A stretch of DNA of 64,000 bases from positions 248,001-312,000 of the forward strand of contig NZ_JALLIY010000006.1 in NCBI RefSeq assembly GCF_023242315.1, given 5' to 3'. Shown in pieces: positions 53,882 through 61,807 of this stretch. Positions within the stretch are counted from its first letter, which is position 1; every line of letters begins with the position of its first letter. Under the pieces are notes generated by a model. The model was given only the letters and a program-made list of their open reading frames with translations, did no database searches and was not told the origin of the DNA. The translations under genes and the position numbers were made by a program. The stretch is from Pseudomonas sp. MWU13-2105. GTDB taxonomy: Bacteria; Pseudomonadota; Gammaproteobacteria; Pseudomonadales; Pseudomonadaceae.

Positions 53882-54620
53882 AGCCGAGCAGTAGCGCGCC
53901 GAGCACCAGATAAGCGCAGAACAGGCCGCGCAGGACTTTCTCGGGCAAGGCGTAGGCTACTTTCACGCCCCAACTGATACTCATCAGACCGCCGATGGCC
54001 ATGGGGATGCCCATGCGCCAGTCCACTTCGTCATGCACCGCGTAGGTCATCAGGGTGACACTGGTGCTGGGCAATGCCAGGGCCAACGACAGGCCCTGGG
54101 CCACCACCTGCGAAGTGCCGAAGACATTGGTCAGAAACGGCGTAGCCACCACCGCCCCACCGACCCCGAACAACCCGCCCATGGTGCCGGACGCCGCGCC
54201 CAGCACGCCCAGCCATGGCCAGGGGTGGCGCATCTGCGCCGAGACCACGGCGGGCGCCATGAACAGGCGTACCAGATAGAACAGCGCCAGCGCCAGGAGA
54301 AAGCCGACAAAACCCAGGCGCATGCTGCGCGGATCCAGCCCCACCGCGCACAAGGCGCCGAACCAGGCAAAACAGAAACTCATCAGCACCAGCGGCAGCG
54401 CATGACGCAACTCGATACGATTGCGCTGGTTATAGCGATGCAAGGCCAGCACCACGTTGGGCACCACCATCACCAATGCCGTGCCCTGGGCCAACTGCTG
54501 GTCAAGGCCGAACAGGATGCCCAGCACCGGAATCGCGATCATCCCGCCGCCAATGCCGAAGATCCCGCCCACCCCGCCCATCACCACGCCCAGCACCAGG
54601 TACTCAATCAATTCGATCAC
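53871..54620 (-). CDS. TSUP-family membrane protein (TauE/SafE)
   Basis: The 249-residue protein has about eight membrane segments and both TSUP half-motifs: GGVGGIFGIGGGMIAIPVL near the start and GTMGGLFGVGGAVVATPFL in the second half. It begins at a GTG (54620) because GGGGAG lies at the right distance. Unlike the TSUP gene at 43906 its base use is that of the core genome. It is divergent from the LysR gene at 54725, which may regulate it. The transported anion is unknown. Confidence 0.88.
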   Translation of the reverse strand: MIELIEYLVLGVVMGGVGGIFGIGGGMIAIPVLGILFGLDQQLAQGTALVMVVPNVVLALHRYNQRNRIELRHALPLVLMSFCFAWFGALCAVGLDPRSMRLGFVGFLLALALFYLVRLFMAPAVVSAQMRHPWPWLGVLGAASGTMGGLFGVGGAVVATPFLTNVFGTSQVVAQGLSLALALPSTSVTLMTYAVHDEVDWRMGIPMAIGGLMSISWGVKVAYALPEKVLRGLFCAYLVLGALLLGFKV

Positions 54621-54724
54621 AGCTGTCTCCCCGCTCAATGGGCTTCATGCTACGCAGTCCGCTCTAGCGTGGAAACGCACAGCAACGCACAATGGCTATG
54701 CCAATCTCGCACAAGCAAATCACC

Positions 54725-55681
54725 ATGAATCCCACGACGCTGACCGATCAACTCGGCCTGTTTCTCGATGTGCTGGAAACCGGCAGCTTTTCCGCTGCCT
54801 CCCGCCTCTACCCGTTGACCCCATCCGCCGTGGCCCGGCGGATCGACAGCCTGGAAAATTCGGTCGGCAGCCGCCTGTTCATTCGCAGCACCCATGCGGT
54901 ACGGGCCACGCCCGCCGGCCTGGCATTCGCCGAGCGGGCGCGGCGGATCGTCGCCGAACTGCGCCTGGCCCGGGCCGAAGCAGTGTCCCTGAGCAACGCC
55001 CCCGAGGGGTTGATCCGGGTCGACGCGCCGGCGGCTTTCGGTCGTCGTCACCTGGCACCGGCCATTGCCGACTTCCTCACCGGTTACCCGGGCCTGGATG
55101 TGCAATTGCACCTGATCGACAGCTTCGTCGACATGCAGGGCTCCAACCTGGGCAAGGTCGACCTGGTGCTGCGCGCCGGACAAATGGCCGATACCCGTCT
55201 GGTGGCCACGCCCCTGGCGAGCATCGTACGGATCGCCTGCGCCAGCCCCGCCTATCTGAAAAATCGCGGCACGCCGACTCACCCAAGCGAGTTGAGTACC
55301 CATGACGGCCTGGACTGGGACGCGCTGGCCCCGTTCATGGCCTGGCGCTTCGTACAGGGCGGACAGATGCAACTGCACCGTCCACAACGTGTCCGCATGT
55401 CCTCGAACAATGCCGAGGCACTGCTGTCCGGGGCGCTGGCCGGCCTGGGCATCGCCCATCTGCCGACCTGGCTGGTCAGCGAATACCTGCTGCGCGGTGA
55501 ACTGCTGCCGCTGTTCTGCGAAAACGGCCTGCCGGCGCCGGAAAGCTCCGGCGTCTATGCCCTGCGCCTGGAACAACCGGCCAACTCCCGCAGCCGCTTG
55601 CTGCTGGAGTTCCTCAAGGGGCGCTTCAGCCCCGTACCACCCTGGGACCTGGCCCTGCAAAGCGGCCTGGGACGACACTAG
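54725..55681 (+). CDS. LysR-family regulator
   Basis: The regulator has 318 residues. The HTH is LETGSFSAASRLYPLTPSAV followed by ARRIDSLENSVGSRLF. The effector domain starts near 90 (GLIRVDAPAAFGRRHLAPAI). It is of the CrgA/AaeR-like group, with SNNAEALLSGALAGLGIAHLP. The start at MNPTTLTDQL is preferred; an ATG 33 bp upstream is possible. It is divergent from the TSUP exporter gene, the likely target. Confidence 0.88.
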   Translation: MNPTTLTDQLGLFLDVLETGSFSAASRLYPLTPSAVARRIDSLENSVGSRLFIRSTHAVRATPAGLAFAERARRIVAELRLARAEAVSLSNAPEGLIRVDAPAAFGRRHLAPAIADFLTGYPGLDVQLHLIDSFVDMQGSNLGKVDLVLRAGQMADTRLVATPLASIVRIACASPAYLKNRGTPTHPSELSTHDGLDWDALAPFMAWRFVQGGQMQLHRPQRVRMSSNNAEALLSGALAGLGIAHLPTWLVSEYLLRGELLPLFCENGLPAPESSGVYALRLEQPANSRSRLLLEFLKGRFSPVPPWDLALQSGLGRH

Positions 55682-55754
55682 GCCGGGAAAATTCTCTGGC
55701 GCATTAAAGATTCGACCGCTAGATTCATCGAACGTAACGCACAAGGCTTTAGTG

Positions 55755-56207
55755 ATGACCAGCAACCGCGACAACTGTGACGACCTGCTCCTGGACAACC
55801 AGGTGTGCTTTGCCCTGCACTCCACCTCGTTGTTGATGACCAAGGTCTACAAACCCCTGCTCCAGGCCCTCAACCTGACCTACCCGCAATACCTGGCGAT
55901 GATCGTGCTCTGGGAAAAGGACGGCCTGACCGTGGGCGAGATCAGCACGCGCCTGCTGACCGACCCGGGCTCCCTGACGCCCCTGCTCAAGCGCCTCGAA
56001 AGCGAGGGACTGCTGAGCCGGACCCGAAGCAAGGAGGACGAGCGCGTGGTCATCGTCGAATTGACCGAACAGGGCCGGGCCTTGCGCGAGCAAGCGCGGG
56101 GCATCCCGCAGTGCATTCTTGCCGCCAGCGGCGATTCCCTGGAACGCCTGCGCGCCCTTCAGGCCGAGTTGGTGGCCCTGCGCGGCCATCTGCAAGACAG
56201 CCTCTGA
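55755..56207 (+). CDS. ohrR: Organic-hydroperoxide sensor OhrR (MarR family)
   Basis: Represses ohr until oxidised by organic peroxides. It has 150 residues. The sensing Cys18 is in LLLDNQVCFALHS, the OhrR signature, and a second Cys120 (GIPQCIL) makes it the two-Cys type. The HTH lies in GEISTRLLTDPGSLTPLLKRLE, split by the loop. It is followed by a REP element and then ohr, the usual partner, which has its own promoter with palindromic TTGCGCGCAA. Confidence 0.93.
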   Translation: MTSNRDNCDDLLLDNQVCFALHSTSLLMTKVYKPLLQALNLTYPQYLAMIVLWEKDGLTVGEISTRLLTDPGSLTPLLKRLESEGLLSRTRSKEDERVVIVELTEQGRALREQARGIPQCILAASGDSLERLRALQAELVALRGHLQDSL

Positions 56208-56242
56208 CCCTAATGCCCGATCAGTTAAGGCAGAACACGGTC

Positions 56243-56318
56243 CTTGTGGGAGCAGAGCTTGCTCGCGAAGAGGTCCTTGAGACTGCTAAAAGCTTCGCGG
56301 GCAAGCCGGCTCCTACAG
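56243..56318. repeat. REP elements between ohrR and ohr
   Basis: CTTGTGGGAGCAGAGCTTGC and the inverse TTCGCGGGCAAGCCGGCTCC, the arms being of two different REP subtypes. Confidence 0.75.
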
Positions 56319-56443
56319 AAAAGCCGGATCGCTCCTAGCCGCAAGAGCGATCCGGCTCGCCGCCCCCCCCTCGCGGTTACCGTTAGTCTCCCTCCCTGAT
56401 CCAGCCCCAAAAAACCGAAGCCAGTCTTTTTTGAAAATTTATC

Positions 56444-56502
56444 TTGCGCGCAATATATTTGCGGGATACATTTATCTCGCACTTAGTTAACGCGCAAACA
56501 AT
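56444..56502 (+). promoter_or_regulatory. ohr promoter region with palindrome TTGCGCGCAA, candidate OhrR operator
   Basis: A perfect ten-base palindrome TTGCGCGCAA lies at 56444-56453 in an AT-rich stretch, about 90 bp before the ohr ATG. Partial copies follow (TTTGCGGG and AACGCGCAAAC). The arrangement suits an OhrR dimer site and a weaker second site. No peroxide-response data can be read from sequence alone. Confidence 0.5.
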
Positions 56503-56541
56503 TAGCGCACATAACACAAACCTGAAACGACGAGGCTCATC

Positions 56542-56961
56542 ATGCAAACTCTCTATACCGCAATCGCAACCTCCACCGGTGGCCGTGACGGCCGTGCGGT
56601 TTCCAGCGACCGGATCCTCGACGTCAAGCTCGCCACCCCGAAAGAACTCGGCGGTGCCGGCGGCGCGGCGACCAACCCGGAACAACTGTTCGCCGCCGGT
56701 TACTCGGCCTGCTTCATCGGTGCCCTGAAATTCGTCGCCAGCCAGAGCAAACGGCAGATCCCGGCCGACGCCGCGATCACCGCCCATGTCGGCATCGGCC
56801 AGATCCCCGGTGGTTTCGGCCTGGACATCGACCTGCACATCAGCCTGCCGGGCCTGGAACAAGCCGAAGCTCAGAGCCTGGTCGACGCCGCCCACCAGGT
56901 CTGCCCGTACTCCAACGCCACCCGTGGCAACGTCGACGTCCGCCTGCACGTCAGCGTCTAA
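56542..56961 (+). CDS. ohr: Organic hydroperoxide reductase Ohr
   Basis: Thiol peroxidase of 139 residues that removes fatty-acid and other organic hydroperoxides using lipoyl-dependent reductants. The reactive Cys57 is in AAGYSACFIGAL, the resolving Cys121 in HQVCPYSNATRGN, and the conserved Arg18 in GRDGRAV. It lies 334 bp downstream of its regulator gene ohrR and 26 bp before an exported esterase gene, so the esterase may be co-induced. Confidence 0.96.
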   Translation: MQTLYTAIATSTGGRDGRAVSSDRILDVKLATPKELGGAGGAATNPEQLFAAGYSACFIGALKFVASQSKRQIPADAAITAHVGIGQIPGGFGLDIDLHISLPGLEQAEAQSLVDAAHQVCPYSNATRGNVDVRLHVSV

Positions 56962-56987
56962 CCATCTCGTCACTCAAGGATCCGAAC

Positions 56988-57998
56988 ATGAACACTTTCA
57001 GCAAAGTCCTGACCGGTACCCTGCTCGCGCTGTCCGTCCAGAGCGCCTTCGCCGGCGATGTCGAGCACAACACCCAGGCGTTCCTCAATGCCTTGAACAG
57101 CGGCGGCGGCAAGCCGATGGAACAGATGACGCCGACAGAAGCCCGTGCCGTGCTGTCCGGTGCGCAGTCGGGGGTCAAGCTGAACCTGCCGCGTGCCGAT
57201 GTCAGCCAGAAGACCATCCAGGTCGACGGCAAGCCGCTGGAGCTGACCATCGTCCGTCCGGCCGGGGTCAAGGGCACGCTGCCGGTGTTCATGTTCTTCC
57301 ACGGTGGCGGCTGGGTCCTAGGGGACTTTCCGACCCACGAGCGCCTGGTGCGTGACCTGGTGGTCGGGTCGGGCGCGGCGGCGGTGTTCGTCAACTACAC
57401 GCCGTCCCCGGAAGCCCACTACCCGGTGGCGATCAACCAAGCCTACGCCGCGACCAAATGGGTCGCGGAGCACGGCAAGGAGATCAATCTCGACGGCAAG
57501 CGCCTGGCCGTGGCCGGCAACAGCGTCGGCGGCAACATGGCCGCGGTGGTCAGCCTGATGGCCAAGGACAAGGGTACGCCGGCGATCAAGTTCCAGCTGT
57601 TGTTGTGGCCGGTGACCGATGCCAGTTTCGAAACCGCGTCCTACAACCAGTATGCCGAGGGGCACTTCCTCAGCAAGAACATGATGAAATGGTTCTGGGA
57701 CAACTACACCACCGATGCCAAGCAACGCGGCGAGATCCATGCCTCGCCACTGCGCGCGACCACGGATCAGCTCAAGGGCCTGCCGCCCGCGTTGATCCAG
57801 ACCGCCGGGGCCGACGTGCTGCGGGACGAAGGCGAGGCCTACGGGCGCAAGCTGGATGAAGCCGGTGTACCCGTGACCAGCGTGCGCTACAACGGCATGA
57901 TCCACGACTTCGGCTTGCTCAATGTGGTCAGCCAGGTACCGGAAGTGCGTTCGGCCATGCTGCAGGCGTCGCAAGAGCTGAAGGAACACCTGAAATAA
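56988..57998 (+). CDS. Exported alpha/beta-hydrolase (HSL-type esterase)
   Basis: The 336-residue protein has a signal peptide (MNTFSKVLTGTLLALSVQSAFA). The oxyanion motif HGGG lies at 105-108, the nucleophile Ser179 in GNSVGG, the acid near Asp276 in TAGADVLRDEG, and the base His306 in YNGMIHDFGL. It belongs to the hormone-sensitive-lipase-like esterases acting on short-chain esters. It lies just behind ohr, probably in one transcript, which hints at a role with oxidised lipids or at peroxide induction. The substrate is unknown. Confidence 0.88.
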   Translation: MNTFSKVLTGTLLALSVQSAFAGDVEHNTQAFLNALNSGGGKPMEQMTPTEARAVLSGAQSGVKLNLPRADVSQKTIQVDGKPLELTIVRPAGVKGTLPVFMFFHGGGWVLGDFPTHERLVRDLVVGSGAAAVFVNYTPSPEAHYPVAINQAYAATKWVAEHGKEINLDGKRLAVAGNSVGGNMAAVVSLMAKDKGTPAIKFQLLLWPVTDASFETASYNQYAEGHFLSKNMMKWFWDNYTTDAKQRGEIHASPLRATTDQLKGLPPALIQTAGADVLRDEGEAYGRKLDEAGVPVTSVRYNGMIHDFGLLNVVSQVPEVRSAMLQASQELKEHLK

Positions 57999-58044
57999 GC
58001 CGGCTCCAGGGGCTCGCGGTGACTTCCCAGAAACAAACAGACAC

Positions 58045-58075
58045 AAAAAAGCCCGGGATATGCCCGGGCTTTTTT
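58045..58075. terminator. Bidirectional intrinsic terminator between esterase and efp
   Basis: A seven-base stem GCCCGGG/CCCGGGC is flanked by A6 and T6. It serves both convergent genes. Confidence 0.93.
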
Positions 58076-58098
58076 GTACGTGTGGCGAAAAGCAGTGC

Positions 58099-58668
58099 TT
58101 ATTTAGCACGGCCTTTGTAGGAACCGCCTTCACGGGTATCGATCTCGATCATGTCGCCGATTTCGATGAAGTCAGCTACCGACAGCTCGGTACCGTTCTT
58201 CAGCTTGGCAGGCTTCATCACCTTGCCGGAAGTGTCGCCGCGAGCGGAACCTTCGGTGTAGTCAACCTGACGCACGATGGTGGTCGGCAGTTCTACGGAA
58301 ACCAGGCGGTCTTCGAAGAACACGGCTTCACAGACGTCGGTCATGCCTTCTTCCACGAATGGCAGAACAGCCTCGATGTCTTCGGCGTTCAGCTCGTACA
58401 TGGTGTAGTCGGAGGTGTCCATGAACGTGTAGGAGTCGCCGCTGATGAAGGACAGGGTCGCTTCCTTGCGGTCGAGGATCACGTCGTCCAGTTTGTCATC
58501 GGCGCTGTAGACGATCTCGGTCTTGTAACCGGTCAGCAGGTTCTTCAGCTTGGTCTTCATGATTGCGCTGTTACGACCGGACTTGGTGAATTCAGCTTTC
58601 TGAACCAGCCAAGGATCGTTTTCGAGACGGATCACGGTCCCGGGTTTCAGTTCTTTACCAGTTTTCAT
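58099..58668 (-). CDS. efp: Elongation factor P
   Basis: Relieves ribosome stalling at polyproline. The 189 residues form three OB-like domains. The tip of domain I reads KSGRNSA with Arg32 where E. coli has Lys34, the form activated by rhamnosylation. The matching transferase EarP is encoded 48 bp upstream on the same strand. EpmA/EpmB are not needed for this type. Confidence 0.97.
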   Translation of the reverse strand: MKTGKELKPGTVIRLENDPWLVQKAEFTKSGRNSAIMKTKLKNLLTGYKTEIVYSADDKLDDVILDRKEATLSFISGDSYTFMDTSDYTMYELNAEDIEAVLPFVEEGMTDVCEAVFFEDRLVSVELPTTIVRQVDYTEGSARGDTSGKVMKPAKLKNGTELSVADFIEIGDMIEIDTREGGSYKGRAK

Positions 58669-58716
58669 TGCGAATATCCGAATTTGGATGGGATGTACAT
58701 AAATCTAGGCCGCATA

Positions 58717-59850
58717 TCATATCCAATTTAGGTAAAGCTTCACCAGCGCCGTGGCAAGATCGGTCCGCGAACCCTGTTCCAGACACCAGCGCTCGGCGTG
58801 CTCGGCCAGCTCCCGCTCGTTCTCCAGCAGCGTTTTCCAGGCCGACGCCATGTCGCCCACCGTATTCCAGGCCCGCCACCAGCCCTCGAACGCCGCCTTG
58901 GCCTGTGCTGACAAGCCCTGGGTGTACAGCCCGAGAAAGGCCTCCAGCTTGTCCAGGTGAACGTCATCCTCCTGGCGATAGATGTGCCAGAGCAACGGCC
59001 GCCCGGCCCATTGCGCACGGACGAAGGAGTCCTCGCCGCGCACCGCGTTGAAGTCGCAGCTCCACAGCAGCAGGTCGTAATCCTCCTGGGGGACGAACGG
59101 CAACACCTGCACCGTCAGGCGGCCACGCACTGCACGGGCGCCGGCCAGCAGCTCCTCGGTCCCCAGCCAGCGCTGCACATCGGCCAGGACGCGCCCCACC
59201 GGCACCAGCAACTGCGTCGGCCGGGCATCGGCCGCCAGGACATCGAGCCAGCCGGCCAGCCCGGGGTTCTCGTAGGCGAACAGCGAGATAAGTCGTGCAC
59301 CATCCGTCGGTTCGACGCCGAGTCCGCGCAGGAAATCGCCTCGCGCCCGCGGATCCTCGACAAAGGCCCGGCGCCGCTCCAGCAGCCCGGCTTCACGCAG
59401 CAGGCCACCGGTTCCGGCTTGGAAACCGGGAAAAAAGAAGAACTTCTGCACCTGCTTGAATTTGACCGACGGCAACCCGTGGCAGCCGACAATCCAGTCC
59501 TCGGCGCTCAGGTAGTCGAGATTGAGCCATAACGGCGCCTTGTCTCGGGCCGCCATGGCTTCCATGTACTCATGGGGCAAGGCGCAGGCAAAGGCGCCGA
59601 TCACCACATCGGCCGCCGGCACCGGCGACCAGGGCGTCGACCAACGGCAGACCTCGACCCCACGCTGTGACTGCCGCTCGCGACCGACATCGATCGCCGA
59701 GCACAGATGCTCGAAGGCCCGCAGATCATCGACCCACAGCCGCACCGCACAGTCATGTTCGGCGGCCAACTGTCGGGCCAGGCGCCAGGTCACGCCGATA
59801 TCGCCGAAGTTATCCACAACCGTACAAAAAATATCCCAGGTTGCCTTCAT
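58717..59850 (-). CDS. earP: EF-P arginine rhamnosyltransferase EarP
   Basis: Transfers rhamnose from dTDP-rhamnose to Arg32 of EF-P. It is a 377-residue GT-B protein (formerly DUF2331). The functionally required Asp13 and Asp17 are in TVVDNFGDIGVTWRLA, and Glu273 is in FNAVRGEDSFVRAQWAGRP. All three are conserved at the positions known from P. putida. It is directly upstream of efp on the same strand. dTDP-rhamnose synthesis genes are not in the window. Confidence 0.97.
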   Translation of the reverse strand: MKATWDIFCTVVDNFGDIGVTWRLARQLAAEHDCAVRLWVDDLRAFEHLCSAIDVGRERQSQRGVEVCRWSTPWSPVPAADVVIGAFACALPHEYMEAMAARDKAPLWLNLDYLSAEDWIVGCHGLPSVKFKQVQKFFFFPGFQAGTGGLLREAGLLERRRAFVEDPRARGDFLRGLGVEPTDGARLISLFAYENPGLAGWLDVLAADARPTQLLVPVGRVLADVQRWLGTEELLAGARAVRGRLTVQVLPFVPQEDYDLLLWSCDFNAVRGEDSFVRAQWAGRPLLWHIYRQEDDVHLDKLEAFLGLYTQGLSAQAKAAFEGWWRAWNTVGDMASAWKTLLENERELAEHAERWCLEQGSRTDLATALVKLYLNWI

Positions 59851-59975
59851 TCCCGGCTCCGCTTGGCAAAAGCGCCGATTGTCCGCATAAATCCGTGCGC
59901 GCAGAAGAGCCGATGTCGATTAATCTTCATGCGACAATGCCACTTTGCTCCGAATCGCCCTGCCAGGAGGTCACC

Positions 59976-60395
59976 ATGCCTTACCGCCGACAAGCGCGTC
60001 GCTCCATTTATATCACCCTCAACCCACTGCAATTGACCGCCAGTATCGCCCTGGGCATCTGGCTCGGGGTCATGGCCCTGGCCCTGACGGCCTGGCTGCT
60101 GGCACGGATCTTTGTCCCGCAGCCCCTGGCGCCGCTGGCCGAGGCCGCCCGCCAACTGGGCAAGCCGGCTCCGGCCGTCAGCAGCACCACCGCGCCACAA
60201 AGCGGTGGCGATTCGACGCAGATGTTCGAGCAGTACAAACAGAACCTCTACAAAAACGAAGAACAGCAGCGCCTGGAACAGGCCCGCGGCAGCTACCGCA
60301 ACCTGTCCAACCCCAAGTGCCAGTTCTGGCTGCAACAGGACCAGACCGCGCCCACGGACAAGAGCCGCGCCAACGTGCTGCAGTTCTGCAATTGA
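59976..60395 (+). CDS. Small membrane-anchored protein of unknown function
   Basis: The protein has 139 residues. A basic start (PYRRQARRSIYI) is followed by one membrane segment (about 20-48) and an Ala/Pro-rich then Gln/Glu-rich periplasmic-side helix (MFEQYKQNLYKNEEQQRLEQARGSY). Two Cys lie near the end (KCQFWLQ and LQFCN). A strong CAGGAGG precedes the ATG. It is divergent from earP and is followed within 15 bp by the GreA/B-like gene. No family was recognised. Confidence 0.72.
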   Translation: MPYRRQARRSIYITLNPLQLTASIALGIWLGVMALALTAWLLARIFVPQPLAPLAEAARQLGKPAPAVSSTTAPQSGGDSTQMFEQYKQNLYKNEEQQRLEQARGSYRNLSNPKCQFWLQQDQTAPTDKSRANVLQFCN

Positions 60396-60409
60396 GCGAT
60401 ATCAGCGTG

Positions 60410-60892
60410 ATGGGCAAGCACGCCGTACATCAACGGCTCCTGGAACTGCTGGAGATCGATCTCGACGTCCTGCAGCGCGCGGCACAAACCGCCTACGAAA
60501 CCGCGACCGACGAGGAAAACGTCGCCGAGAACAAATACGACACCCTGGGCCTGGAGGCCTCGTACCTGGCCACCGGCCAGGCCCGGCGCATGGAGGAGAT
60601 CCGCCAGGCCCTCAAGCGCTGCCGGGAACTGGTCCTGCGTCCTTATGACGAGCAGGCCGGCATCCAGTTGGGCGCCCTGCTGGCACTCGAGGCCGGGAAT
60701 GGCAGCGAACAATGGCTGTTCCTGGCGCCCGATGCCGCCGGGCTCAAGGTCGAGGCAGCCGGCCGGTTGATCAGCGTGATCAGCCCGCGCTCGCCCCTGG
60801 GCGGGGCCCTGCTGGGCAAGCAGGACGGTGACGAGCTGACGATCCAGGTCAGCGGCGTGACCCAGCGCTACAGCATCATCCGGGTCGAGTGA
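60410..60892 (+). CDS. GreA/GreB-family transcript-cleavage-like factor
   Basis: The protein has 160 residues. An N-terminal coiled coil has the acidic tip ATDEENVAENKYDTLGLEA, then a C-terminal Gre domain with SPRSPLGGALLGKQDGDEL. Gre factors insert the acidic tip into RNA polymerase to aid cleavage of backtracked RNA. This short variant is distinct from canonical greA and may have a special role. The start is the ATG at 60410; an in-frame TTG at 60392 overlaps the previous stop (TTGA) and could couple translation. Confidence 0.8.
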   Translation: MGKHAVHQRLLELLEIDLDVLQRAAQTAYETATDEENVAENKYDTLGLEASYLATGQARRMEEIRQALKRCRELVLRPYDEQAGIQLGALLALEAGNGSEQWLFLAPDAAGLKVEAAGRLISVISPRSPLGGALLGKQDGDELTIQVSGVTQRYSIIRVE

Positions 60893-60900
60893 GCCCGCGC

Positions 60901-61155
60901 CTACTTGGCCGCCGCCATCAAGCGATTGACCTCACTGCGCACCATGCTGGTGTATTCCGGCGGCGACAGGGTGTCGAGTTCCGCGCGCACCCACTCCGCC
61001 CACTTGCCCTTGCGCTTGGCGCGCTCGCCGAACAGGCGCGCGGCCTCGCCCTTGGCCTTGCCCAGGTTGCTCTGCCAGAGGTCGAACAGCCGGGACTTCT
61101 CGTCCTCGAGGGCGGCACGCTCGGCCAGGGGCTTGTTAGCCAGATTGAAGCTCAT
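60901..61155 (-). CDS. Small conserved-looking helical protein
   Basis: The protein has 84 residues, is rich in Ala, Lys, Arg and Glu, and is predicted all-helical (EKSRLFDLWQSNLGKAKGEAARLF). CAGGA precedes the ATG at 61155. It ends 8 bp from the convergent Gre-like gene. No known family; cytoplasmic by composition. Confidence 0.65.
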   Translation of the reverse strand: MSFNLANKPLAERAALEDEKSRLFDLWQSNLGKAKGEAARLFGERAKRKGKWAEWVRAELDTLSPPEYTSMVRSEVNRLMAAAK

Positions 61156-61321
61156 TGGAAAATCCTGCGGTGTAAATAGAGGCATATCTTACACCGCCAG
61201 TGGAAATATCCTGCCGAGGATTTTGGCCCGCCCCTGGACCATGGCTGAAAAACTTGCAACTTTCACTGGCACAATCGACTCAGATTATTCATCCCGTCAT
61301 TCACCTGAAAGGAAGATCACC

Positions 61322-61642
61322 ATGGCCCGTAAATCCGCCGTACAAGTCGCCGAGGACCAGATCAAGGACCAGGCCTTCAGCGAACTGCAAGCACTGATCC
61401 AGGACTCGGAAAAGCTGCTTGAGGAAAGCGCCTCGCTGGTGGGCGAGGAAAGCGCGAGCCTGCGCGCCCAGGTCCGCCAGAAGCTCAAGCAGGCACTGAA
61501 CTCCGTGGCCCATGTGCGTGAAAGCACCCAGCCGGTGGTCGAGGCGACCGAAACCTATATCGGCGGGCACCCCTGGCAGACCGTGGCGATTTCCGCCGGT
61601 TTCGGCCTGGTGGTCGGCCTGCTGCTGGGCCGTCGCCACTGA
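61322..61642 (+). CDS. DUF883/ElaB-type ribosome-associated membrane protein
   Basis: The protein has 106 residues. A helical N-terminal part (DQIKDQAFSELQALIQDSEKLLEESA) is followed by the DUF883 ending GGHPWQTVAISAGFGLVVGLLLGRRH with its C-terminal membrane anchor. E. coli homologues (ElaB, YqjD) bind ribosomes at the membrane in stationary phase. GAAAGGAAG precedes the ATG. It is a single gene, followed by a hairpin. Confidence 0.88.
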   Translation: MARKSAVQVAEDQIKDQAFSELQALIQDSEKLLEESASLVGEESASLRAQVRQKLKQALNSVAHVRESTQPVVEATETYIGGHPWQTVAISAGFGLVVGLLLGRRH

Positions 61643-61660
61643 TCGACCGCCGTTCGAACG

Positions 61661-61685
61661 GTCCCTTGTCGCAGCGACAAGGGAC
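61661..61685 (+). terminator. Hairpin after the DUF883 gene
   Basis: A perfect 12-base stem GTCCCTTGTCGC with a single-base centre starts 19 bp past the stop. There is no T-run, so it may instead stabilise the mRNA end. Confidence 0.55.
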
Positions 61686-61807
61686 ACCCTTCCCGAAGCT
61701 CTATCTACCACCCCAGTCCCGCGCCACTCGATAGCGTTTTTGCCATTCCCCGCGAAGCCTGGCCCGCCAGCGCCCAGCGGTTCGTCAGTACGCACGAAGG
61801 CAAAACC

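Noticed and set aside
60392..60409. TTG at 60392 as start of the Gre-like gene
   Set aside because: Possible by coupling (TTGA overlap), but the ATG at 60410 better matches the family N-terminus. Kept only as an alternative.
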